Origin: Nymphaea colorata
Lineage: Eukaryota; Streptophyta; Magnoliopsida; Nymphaeales; Nymphaeaceae
Assembly (NCBI RefSeq): GCF_008831285.2
Contig: NC_045145.1
Span: forward strand, 18,846,802-18,910,801
Direction of reading: 5' to 3'
Length of the DNA: 64,000 nucleotides
Position numbers and translations under genes: made by a program. Positions 12,343 through 23,389 of the stretch are shown here, piece by piece; positions within the stretch are counted from its first letter, which is position 1; every line of letters starts with the position of its first letter. The notes under the pieces were generated by a model. It did not search any database and had not been told where the DNA came from. It saw nothing but the letters and a program-made list of their open reading frames with translations.

Positions 12343-14010
12343 ATTGACACGCTCGTGAAAGTGAATTCATGCCTTTCTGAAGCGAAATGTATTTGGCTGT
12401 CGTCATGCTTTGAGGAGTAGGTTAAATGTTTGTAGGCTTTTTCCTTGGAATGATTATTTTACCACTTGTAGCAATTAAAGTATTAAACCATTTTTGGTGA
12501 TGCAAACTTGTACCTTTGCAAGGTTCTGCTGCTGTCTCCTAAGTTCATGTGCCTTATTGCTATTGATGCTGGTCTAAGAAGAACCAACGATGAATCTGTG
12601 GGCATGTCTGAAATATCCGTTCTCATGCTTTTGCAAGCACATTTTTATGCCTCTTTACGGTTTACAAACTCACGTGGAACGGGAGGTCCTGTCGCCTGTG
12701 ACAGCGGCTGGTCTAAGCCAGTAAGCCTGTTGTCCGACAATCACAGTCATGGGGACTTCACTTTCTCAGCTCGAAAGCTTGCGATAATCCAGAAAAGCTA
12801 TCAAAAACTTAAATTTGAGCTTAAACCTTATCCCCATTATTTTGATCTCATCGCGAAAACATTAAGCATTTCCAATGTCGGTACTTTTCGTGCATTTTCT
12901 AAATTTTTTTTTCAGGATTTTCCTTGGAAACCAAATTTCTTTTTTAACCAGAAGGTTGCTCGCTATAGAGACCGTCCAACTAAAAATGTTTCAAATCATC
13001 TAGCTACCAGTTTGGCTTGCGCCTCCGACTAGCAAAATATCTTCCGAGGAGTGGAAACGGATCGAGTTCAGGACGACGGTTTTGTAAATTGTTACTTTCC
13101 AAATCCAATTTTGCTCAAACTCTTTATATATGTAGCATATCTGAATCAGAGCCATCTGCAGATTTAGGCCTCGACCTCTTTGATAGCACGAGCTGCATTC
13201 CTGAACCCAGTTATTAGCCAGAATTTTGGGCTTATAATGACATTGGAGAGAGGGAGAAAACTCTCGAGATATTGCAACTTTGCAAGGAACCTTTTCTTTC
13301 TATAAGAATGGTCAAAATAATTTCTAAAAGATGTTCCTTCTCGTTAACATATAAAAAAAGGTAATACTTGGATGGTGAGTCGGTATATTGGAGATATCTT
13401 AAAGATCGAAGCACTTCTTCTTTTCCTCCACTTCAGAGGTAAGAGACTGTTTTGAAATTGGGTTTTCAAACTTGGGTGAAGAAAGTTTGGGTTTTGAAAC
13501 TTGGGTGAAGAACAGTATGCTCATTAACTAGAATATTGTGGATATTATACTCATCAACTAGAATATTATGGATAAGTATTGTGTATCCACTAATTACAGC
13601 ACACAAAAATAAGACCCACAAGAATTTCTGACAATCAGACTTTCGTGACCGACGCATAACTATACTAGCGTGAGTCTGCTAGCCGCGGGGCGTGAGTTTA
13701 CATACTGGAAACAACAAACTTTCGCCGTTATATAGGCTTTGTCAAAACTAGGCTATGGAGACGTTAGAGACTCACGATATTTAAGACCTAGTCTAGGAGC
13801 AGATGGAACTGCCTGCCCGGCAGCAGCGGGATATTTGCTTCCCGGCATCACTAGTTCACTACTGCACCACCACTACTGGCCCTGAAGACTGACTCTGCGG
13901 TCTTGTTCTGCGCGTGCCTCGCCGATCTTTAGAAGTAGAAGGCGGCAGAGCGGCCTTCATCGATCTCTACCGTCATCATCCGTCTCCCAAGCGCGCTTCT
14001 CCCGTTCACC
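12343..14010. other. Spacer between KCP2 and the At4g37920-like gene
   Basis: The first part should be the KCP2 3' UTR. A 174-codon open stretch at 12508-13032 opens with TTG, contains no family motif and shows T-runs atypical of coding DNA; I do not call it. Near 13466-13570 there are short repeats of 'gttttgaaacttgggtgaagaa' and 'catcaactagaatattgtggata'. The right end is upstream sequence of the next gene. Confidence 0.45.
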
Positions 14011-17000
14011 ATGGGAGCGCAGGGGGCATCCTCTACCTTCCTCTTTCTTCCCTTCTACTCGCCGTCGCCTCCCAAGCCCACCGCCGTCCCCTTCTTACCC
14101 CATAGGTCTTCTCTCCATCTTCCTGCTGCTACCATCTTACCTTTGTCTTTCAAGAGTAACTCTCCTCGTTTCGTCTCCGCCAAAATAATAGGTATTTGTT
14201 GACTCGCTCGTTCTTTCTCGTGGGATACTGTAACATCTTCTGTTGTGCTCTCCCTCATTTACTCTGGCTATAATTCCCCAATTGACCATAATTTAGATGA
14301 ATGGTAGTTGGCTTTATCTTTTGCTTATCCAGATTCTTTTGGGTTTGTGGCTGGCTGGTGCCAGGTTCGTGTTCGTTTCCGCTGGATGGATCCGTTTTCA
14401 TGCGTCGATCATGTCTTCAGGCGGTTTCTGATGACACGGCAGCAGCACCAGCACCAACAACAAGTTCAAAGGACGGAGAGCCATCTGGTTCACATTCTAA
14501 TGATGTTGCAGAACTCGAGAAGGAGTTTAATGAACATGGTAATAGCGATAACGAGCAAGCTGAATTTGGGGAGCATGGAGATTCCGATTCTTCCGTCGAC
14601 GAGAAGATGATTAGAGTATGTGATAAGCTAATTGAAGTGTTCATGGTTGACAAGCCCACTACAGCAGACTGGAGGAGATTGCTAGCTTTCAGCAAGCAAT
14701 GGGATGACATCAGGCCTCATTTTTATCGCCGTTGTCAGTCGCGAGCAGATGCTGAAAGCGATTCGGACATGAAACATAAGCTATACAGACTAGGGAGGAA
14801 GCTGAAAGAGGTAATTGTGGATTGACGGTTATACTGTAAGGTTTTCTGTTTGCTGTTATCATGTTAATGTTTTGTGAAGTTTGTTGTCGATTCACTTGGT
14901 TTCTTCTTGGTCTTTAGCTTTTTTAGGGAGCAAACCCTTGCAACTGTAAAATTAGGAAGAATAATATGTATTAGCATATTTGTTGAGCCTCTTAGCAAGA
15001 AGAACGGTATATGTCAGGACGGCTTTGTTATATCTTGCTAGTGACTTGGGTGAACACCCTCAATGTAAACGAATGTCCATAGTATTCCATGTATCTATAT
15101 AACCAAAAGAATCATTGAGGCTAAAAATTTCAACAAGCTGGAAATCCTCACATCTGGGCTGGGTCTACGTTATTGCAAGGTCAATTTGAATTAGTCTATT
15201 ATTCTTCAACAGTTAACTGCATGGTCTTTCTTTGCCTTCAACTGGGGTGTTTATCGTTTTGTCAATGATTCTTTCAGTAAAAACCCTTCTTAAGACATTC
15301 TTTTCTTATTCAGTTTTACATGCAATGTGCTCAGGTGAATGATGACATGCAAAGGCACAACGAGCTTCTTTCTCTAGTTAGACAGACGCCATCAGAGATA
15401 AATGCGATTGTTGCCAAGCGTCGGAAGGATTTTACTGCAGAATTTTTTGAGCATATGCACGTAGTTGCTGAATCCTATTACGATAATCTTGAAGAGCAAG
15501 ATGGTATTGTTCGAAACAATATTTTGCACTTCACATTTTGTTTAAGGGCTCCATCTCCTACATGTTCTCATGTCTGTAACCATTAACGGAAACTGGGAAT
15601 TCCCATAAAATAGTTCCTGATGAAAGTTGAGCTAAAGAAAAATCAAACTTGTGCATCTAGCATGTCATTTGATCAGCCATAAATTTATTATTATCTTACT
15701 TGATGAGTGCCTCCGATTAAGCCATGTTTATGTAAAAGGATTTTGGTCGTTTGGAATGGTGAACATCTGAGCATAGTGAAAGACAGACATCAGTTGGAAT
15801 GGTGAACATCTGAGCATAGTGAAAGACAGACATCAGCTTTATTTTGGAAAATATGATAAATATGATAAATATCATTCATGTTAGAGGGGGATTTAAAAGT
15901 GAGAACATTTGTGTTGTTTTAAAGATACTTTGGCATTTTTTTTACGAGAATACAAACACTATTATGATGAGGACATCAGGTTGTACCCTACATGAATATC
16001 AAGGAGAAAGAAAGGTAGTCATTTAAGATGTTTATGAAGTTACTGCTGCCTAGTTATCGTTTAATTCATTGATGGAGACCCTTTTTCCTCTTTTCTTGAC
16101 TAGTTGGATGAAAATTGAGGATTGTGGCATACACAATAATTCATAAGCATAAATGTTGTCTGCCCTTGTCAAATTGAAATTGATTTGGTAAAAGTGAAAA
16201 GAAGGGGAGCTCAATTGCAGCATGCTCAGTTGAGGGAGTTTTTATTGATATGAATATGATTAATAGGAACTAAGCATATGACATGCTGCTTATTGAATTA
16301 GGGCTCATCAACCTGCGGCTTACATGCTTAGCTGCCGTACAAGCATACGATAATGCATCTGAAAGTGTTGAGGCTCTGGATGCTGCTGAACTAAAGTTCA
16401 AAGAGATCTTAAATTCACCATCTTTGGGTGAGGCATGCAAAAAGATTGATGCTTTGGCTGAAAAAAACCAACTTGATTCAGCATTAGTATTGATGCTTAC
16501 TAAAGCATGGTCTACTGCCAAGGAGTCAACGATGATGAAGGATGAGGTATGGTAAATGTTCATTTCATATTTCTCCAAATTTGCATGCTTGGATATTAAC
16601 TGATATAATATAGGACTGCAATAATTTTGAATCCTGTGTTACTGCTTTTTCTGCTGGAGCAAAGTAATAGTAAGTCTACCTCTGCATGTTATAGATTCAC
16701 ACGTTTTGTTTTTCAAATCGAATATTCATGCTTCCTGTGCACCCAAAACATTTTGATTTCTTATTTTGCTGGAATCGTTCTTTCCGTCTAATTTTTGGTG
16801 TTCACTGGTAAGTTATATAAAAGTGTATATTTTATCTGGCTTTGGTTTCTGTCCATCATGTTGTTTCAGTGGAATCCGTCTTATGGTTGACTTTTCTTTC
16901 TTCCTCCCCACAGTTGACAATTTCTTAAGGTTACGCGCATCACATATGTTACTCACCCTGGACAATTTGTCATGTTCCTCTTTTTCTTTTCTTTTTTTTC

Positions 17001-17749
17001 AGGTAAAAGATGTATTGTATCACTTGTATGTTACTGCAAGAGGGAACCTTCAGAGGCTTGTGCCAAAGGAAATCAGAATATTAAAGTATCTCCTTACAAT
17101 AGAAGACCCTAAACAGCAACTATCTGCTTTAAAAGATGCTTTTACTCCAGGAGATGAACTTGAAGGAAACGATGTAGACTGCCTCTACACGTACGTCTCG
17201 AGCACACACTATGCAGTTCCTTTGCTTTTGTGAAATCATTAGCTTTTCAGTCACACCATACAGTTCTTTTGCTTTTCTGAAATTATCAGCTCTTAGCTAG
17301 CAGCCATTCTGATGTATATCTTGTTGGCTTACTGGTATGTTGCCAGAAAATAGCCGCTTTGTGCGTGATGTCTGTTTAGGGCTGTCCTGATCGCATACCA
17401 ACAGAGCTTGCAGTTTGGTTTAGAGGTCTTGGAAAAGTTGAGGTCTTATGAGTTTTCCCTTTCCATTTAGGCTAGCCAGATGTTTTCTGCCTCACCTGAT
17501 ATTCTGTAGTAACACTAGTTATATGTTTTTGGTTCTTCTCATCCATTGCTCATGCCTTCGATGTTTCCGTTTCAAATTTTTATTTGCAGAACCCCTGATA
17601 AATTGCATACGTGGATACGGACAGTAGTGGATGCATATCATTTCAGCAGAGAGGGCACTCTCATCAGGGAGGCTAGGGATTTGATGAACCCAACGATCAT
17701 GCAGAGACTAGAGCAACTGAAAATTATGGTTGAGAAAAACTTCATGTAG
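14011..17749 (+). CDS. Chloroplast protein of the At4g37920 family, six exons
   Basis: Exons 14011-14191, 14365-14810, 15335-15503, 16302-16546, 17003-17190 and 17590-17749 give 462 residues. The first ~75 residues are Ser/Pro-rich, almost without acidic residues, and look like a chloroplast transit peptide. An acidic low-complexity linker follows. The conserved region begins near MIRVCDKLIEVFMVDKPT, then DWRRLLAFSKQWDDIRPHFY, ELLSLVRQTPSEINAIVAKRRKDFTAEFFEHMH, ACKKIDALAEKNQLDSALVLM, LYHLYVTARGNLQRLVPKEIRILKYLL and WIRTVVDAYHFSREGTLIREARDLMNP. This matches the plant-specific protein catalogued as uncharacterised At4g37920, chloroplastic. It is mostly helical, with no known catalytic motif. 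No biochemical function can be assigned. The start ATG begins the transit-like peptide. The exon 2 start (14365) was chosen because it matches the phase left by exon 1; it is the least certain junction. Confidence 0.9.
15751..15836. repeat. Perfect 43-bp tandem duplication in intron 3
   Basis: The unit starting ttggaatggtgaacatctga and ending gacagacatcag is present twice back to back (15751-15793 and 15794-15836) without a mismatch. It lies inside intron 3 of the At4g37920-like gene and does not touch a splice site. Confidence 0.95.
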
Positions 17750-19976
17750 AAGCAGCTCCACGTCTCAATCATATAGAAGGTGCTATTATTTTCTGGTACA
17801 GAATCAACATCGGCATGAAAATGCAAGGAAAGGTGGATTGGAGAACTCCAGGGGTCTTCAAAAGCTTGCGTTTATCATCTGATCTACTGTTTGCGAAAGC
17901 GATGGTCGGACTTGTCCATTTGCTGATCTCCCATTTATGCCAATTCACCAGTGCAATTTTCTCTTTTGCGCGAGCACAATGCTTGAACTTGGAAACTTCT
18001 TGCTTTAACATAACGTGAAAATTAGTGAAGCTCCCTGACGAATCATCTTTGCCAATCTTGACCACATTCAGAATTACTTTTTGGCCTAACGCAGATTATG
18101 GATGCCACTCCCCATTTGAGTCGATTTTGGTTTCTCTCATCAAAGTCGTGTACATGGTTAAACATGGAGGAAGCATGATTAAAATCTTCGAGTATGGCTT
18201 CTCTCTGTGTTTTTACGTGTGGAAAAGCGATGAAAGATAAGAAAAAAGAAAACTACATATAAAAAACTGTTTACTTAAAGGTCAGTCAGAGATGAAATTT
18301 CAAATTCCCTAAATTTCAATAGGCAAAAAGATGGTGATACTCAATAAGGAAACCGGTGGATTTAGCAAACCTTAAATTAACACAAAATTGTTGTTTATCT
18401 TTGAGGCGCATCAAGAGGTCAAATTTCATTCCCTTCTTCCTGTTCTAAAGGTTTAGAGCTGCTTTGGAGATTAGGAGATCTGACGACCCAGAAACTTAAC
18501 TGTCGATTATCTTTGAAGTTTGGTATCTGATCGTTTTAGAATGGTTGATTATCTGTTAAGCTGAAGCGTGTAGCACAATTTATTGGAATAGCAGCTCGGT
18601 AAACTGTGTGGGATGTTAAAAAGTCCCTCAGCGATCTTGCATGGGAAGTGTGAGAAGACCAAGGGGCTTTACACTCCTGGCAAGCAACCAGCTCGAGGTA
18701 GAAAAGAGAGAAAACAAACATGCTCAAGTTGGTAGAAGAAGACATGCTGTTGATGTTGATGAAGTTAATCACATGTTGATGAAGAAAACAAACATGCTCA
18801 AGTCAGACAAGTTTATATTAAAATTTTTTTTTTCGATATGTGTCCCCCAAGTTGGTTGAAGATTAGGACTTCAGAGTTCAGACTTGGCTAATGGAACAAG
18901 AGTGGCTCGTGTTTGTCCAATGAGGAATCTCCCGGTTCTAGAGCGAAATGTGCAATAACAGAAACTATGGTAGGAGAAAACATAAACACATTCAAAGCAG
19001 CAGCTTGAGGATTAATATCTTCTTAGAGAAATTGGTAAATACTAAACCAATTTGGTAAGAGATAATAATCAAACTCATTAAAATAATTATTAAAGTATAT
19101 TTTTTGTAATTTAATCCGATTTGATGAGGAACATCTATTAAGTTAATCATTTTTATTTTAATAATAAAAATATAATTTTTTTATGGCATCAAAATTGTGA
19201 TAGTAAAAAAATCATTTCTTTATAAAAATAAATTGAAGTAAAACATGATTTATATCGAGTTAATTGTTTATAAAAATAATGGGACGTTCACATTTTATCT
19301 GAAATAATTTCCAATATAAATTTAAGTGATCATTTAACAATTAGTCCATGTTACACCTTTTCTAATTAATACATTTATTTTTCCTATATGTTCCGTATTT
19401 TGCAAAAGTCTCCTTGGAAAATGGGAGCACATTTATCAATTCTTCCGCGATGTCATCTGCGGGATGATGGCGGGACGCTGCTTTTGTTTCTTGTCTACCG
19501 TTCCGGTTCCAGTCGGAAGGAGACAGATGCGACCCAGCGGATTCTTCTCGACCTCGTGAAATCTAATTAATTTTTTACCTATTCGTATCGTCCGACAGCG
19601 AACGGTACTAAATCCGCCAGTTACTTTTATTCGACTGTTTGTCTTCTTAACGCATAGCTGACCTTGCTGTTCATGCCTCCATTAATCCAACGGGTGGAGA
19701 AACAAGGTGAAGGTGAACGAGGAAGAGGAGGGGGAGAGAGTGAGAGAGAGGAAGAAGGAGGAGGGAAGAATAAAGCCAACTCAACTGTCAATTGTAGCGC
19801 AAGGCAATAGAGTGGTCTCTCTCTCTCTCTCTCTTTCCGTTTCTGTTATCATAACTTCATTAGTTCATTATTATTAGAAGCTTTATTGGGAGAGCGAAAC
19901 TGCTTGCTTCTTACTTCCTTTCTTCTTTCCATTTTCCTTTGTCTATTTTGTCTTTCCGCAATACTGGGAGAAGTGA
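17750..19976. other. Spacer between the At4g37920-like and Alfin-like genes
   Basis: No gene is recognisable. The left part is 3' flank. A 20-bp direct repeat (gaaaacaaacatgctcaagt) occurs near 18711 and 18783. From about 19020 to 19380 the DNA is very AT-rich. The right end holds a purine-rich stretch (19690-19770) and a CT tract just before the Alfin-like start. Confidence 0.45.
19817..19836 (+). repeat. CT tract upstream of the Alfin-like gene
   Basis: A CT dinucleotide run lies about 140 bases before the ATG at 19977. It is likely in the 5' UTR or core promoter, in the same relative position as the tracts before KCP2 and WAV2. Confidence 0.6.
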
Positions 19977-22900
19977 ATGGAGTCCACTCCGTACAACCCG
20001 CGAACTGTGGAGGACGTCTTCAGGGATTTCAAAGGACGCAGGGCCGCTTTGATTAAGGCCCTCACAACCGGTCTCTCTCCCTCTCTCTGTGGATGTCTTT
20101 TTAGTTTCTCTCTTTTGTTGTCGTGGTTGTCGGTGTTTCTTGAGGAAAGTAACACCTACTAGTTTTTGGCTCTTCTGCTTTTCATTAATTCGTTTAATTT
20201 TGTTTTATGTGTTGTTCTCCAGAGGTGGAGGATTTCCACCGGCAGTGCGATCCAGGTTAGTAGCTTCTCGTCGCTTTGATTTTTTTTTCCAGACTTGTTG
20301 TTTGTTTCTCTGAGTTTCAAGTTTTGATTCGCAGTGTGGTTTGCTTGTTGGTGTGCTTGTTTTGGACTTTTGTACGAGTTTTTGCTGCTCCCCTTCTTAC
20401 TGTCCATTCTGTGGCATCATGATTTTTCTCCTTGCATGAGTTTTTAAGTTACATTGCGAGTGGCTTGTTGTTTTCTTTTGGCACATAGATTTTTATTTTT
20501 TATGTAGACATATTTGCAAAACTTCGTTTTCTTTCTTTTTTTGGTGGTCTTTCATAGCAACTCAAAATTTGAAAAGTTATGGAATGTGTTCCTTTTCTTT
20601 TTTTCTCCTTATCCACTCAATGCTTGCATGTTATTTTAGACTTCGAAGTGCATATTATGTGAAACACTTTTGTATAGGAACAGTTAGCTTCTTTTTCTTT
20701 GAGGTTTCAATGAAGCTTATTTTCCCAATTTCTGAGCAGTTTGCATATAATGGTGTTTTCCTTTTTTTGTCTTGTGGGGAAGGGACTAAACCTTCAAATT
20801 TGAGTTCAGGGATCATTTTTTTCATTGCGTGCTACCAGATTGTAGTTCTCGTGCTTTTCCTTTTTTTTTTTTCTACAAAGATGTCGTAACATAGGTTTGC
20901 AAAATGAAAGTAAATTTACTAGTAGTAGATGTAGCGGTCACCACTATGCTCCATGCTGTCACTTCTCATCACCATCTCTATTCTTATTTTTCCTTATATT
21001 ATTCTGGATACTGTTCTTGTGGTGGTGGTGGATTATTTTTAGGAAGAGAATTGTTTATTTTATTGGGTTTGGATGAGTTTTACAACTATGCAGAGAAGGA
21101 AAATCTATGCTTGTATGGATTTCCTTCCGAGACATGGGAAGTTACCTTGCCTGCAGAGGAGGTGCCGCCTGAGCTTCCAGAACCTGCATTGGGCATCAAT
21201 TTTGCGAGGGATGGAATGCAAGAGAAAGACTGGTTATCTCTTGTTGCTGTACACAGTGATGCATGGTTGCTTGCTGTGGCATTCTATTTTGGTGCTCGGT
21301 TTGGGTTCGATAAGAATGACAGGTAATTGTAGTCATTTTGTTGCATACAAAAGTATGCACCCAAAATCTTGGAACCTATGCTGTTTCCCTTCAATCTTTG
21401 AAGTCACATATTGGATCAATGCTCTATTGTCTCTTTTTCTCTTAGGGGTTGTGTAACATTTAAGCTTCCTAGCAGAGAAATATAATTCTGGTGATATTTT
21501 GTTTCTTCTAATTGGTGCACGTTTACAAAGTTAATATAGAGATTATGACCGTCTTATGTTCTGTTAATCCCCATCTAAATTTTTATCTCATTTTTTATGT
21601 GCTTTCCTTTGGCTTATGGTGCTTTATTGGTACACTTGTAATGCAGTGTATCATGTTAATCTTTATTGCCATCTCTGAAGATTAATTAGCAAAGAAGCTT
21701 CATCTTTTCCATGTAGTTTTGTGCATGGAGCTTGCATGAACATTTTTCACCTGCATTTCCAGTACTTTGGTTCGTGGAGTTACATTTTCACTCACACTTG
21801 CAGTACGTTGCTTCACCCTGTCACACATTTAAGCAGAAGGTATTGCACCTACATGCAGCTTGCATTGGAAGAGGTGGTGGGTATAGTTGGTAGCTTGACA
21901 GCTTCTTTCAACGTGAGCATCTTCTTTTGGCTCATTACAATGTGTTGCATTGGTGCATGAGTTGGCAAACTTTCAGGTTAGTCTGCAAGCTAATACGTGA
22001 GAAACACCTATTGAGGAACTACTTTTAATGGCAACAGCAGTAAGCTTACTGCTAGAGACCCTCCATCTTGATCCTGAGGATGAAGCCTATGCAACAAGTA
22101 TCTTGAGTATATTCATGCCTTGGTTCCTGTTATTGGCTTGCAGTGCAGGCAGATGTGAGCATTAATACATGCACTTAGCATGTGTTGCTGAGCCTATGTG
22201 AAGGAGGTCAAGCACGGGCTCTTGGTGTGTGCATGCAGAATACAGAATGTGCAAACTAAGGGGAAATGCACATGGGCTGCCTGGCTCATGGGAAATTATG
22301 GTTCAAATGGCCCTTGCATATTGGGAGACACCTCTGAGTTTGAAAGACTGAAAGAATAGTGAACTACTTAGGTGTGGCTGGAATGCCACTTGTCCTCTTG
22401 AGTCTTGTACTTGTTACAACAAAGGCTTTGTACATCAGACCTGGCTTGACCTCTGTGTGCATATAGGAACAGAGTGCAACTGGCAGACCTGTGCATTTCA
22501 TAAAATGATTCCAATTTTTTGTATTTTGACTTGTAAGGAAATGAATTTAGCAACAAATTCCTGAATGGTGGAAAGTATGATTTTGGTGATTTGTTGGTCC
22601 ATGTGCCAATTTCATGTCTGAGCTTTGCTATAGCCTAGAAGCTAATTGATTAAGTGAATTGTCTCGGATCAATTTTGTGCAATAAGTGAATTGTTTTGCA
22701 TTAGTTCCTGGGCAATCATAATGTCTGCTTTTGGTTTCAACTATGAAAAATTTGCCTCCTTTGTCATTGCTTTTGGGTTTCTTGCCATGATCTGTACTAT
22801 GTCTATATATGAGAAACAGTACCTTCTTTAATATTGACAAATATTCTGGTATATCACTTTTTTCAAACTTCGAGTTATTTTCATTGTTAGGGTTCTGTTG

Positions 22901-23389
22901 TTTTAATATAAGTTCTGGTGACGCAGGAGGAGACTCTTCAATATGATAAATGACCTCCCAACCATATTTGAAGTTGTGACAGGGACTGCACAGCTAGTGA
23001 AGGAAAAATCATCAGTCACAAGCAATGGCAGCAACAAATTGAAGCCAAATGCTAAAGTGGTAAAGTTTGAGTCCTTTTCCTTGTTACCAAGTTTGGCATT
23101 GGTAATCATCATTGTTTCTCTTTCGCAGCCACATTTGACTGAATCTCAGACCAAGTACCCTAAAGGAGTGCAGCAAAAGGAAGTGGACGAGGAGCTAGAA
23201 GAAGAGGATCATGAAGAAACACTTTGTGGTGCATGTGGTGAGAATTATGCTGCTGATGAATTCTGGATCTGCTGTGATATTTGTGAGAGGTGGTTCCACG
23301 GAAAATGTGTGAAGATCACTCCTGCACGTGCTGAGCACATTAAGCAATATAAGTGCCCCTCTTGCAGCAGCAAGAGAGGCCGCCAATGA
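19977..23389 (+). CDS. Alfin-like (AL) PHD-finger protein, five exons
   Basis: Exons 19977-20070, 20223-20255 (33-bp microexon), 21094-21322, 22927-23059 and 23129-23389 encode 249 residues, the usual AL length. The N-terminal Alfin (DUF3594) domain, about residues 8-135, shows [66 protein letters not shown] and [17 protein letters not shown]. An acidic linker precedes a C4HC3 PHD finger at about 194-245, with ligands C196, C199, C211 or C212, C215, H220, C223, C239 and C242. It also has W218 (ERWFHGKC) and the [17 protein letters not shown] signature. AL proteins are nuclear; their PHD fingers typically bind H3K4me3, with links to stress responses and seed development. Intron 4 (23060-23128) is 69 nt and fully open in frame, so a retained form would still encode the PHD finger. 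Confidence 0.95.

Noticed and set aside
12508-13032. 174-codon open stretch after KCP2 on plus
   Set aside because: It opens with TTG, not ATG, has no recognisable motif and contains T-runs and composition typical of noncoding DNA. It overlaps the expected KCP2 3' flank.
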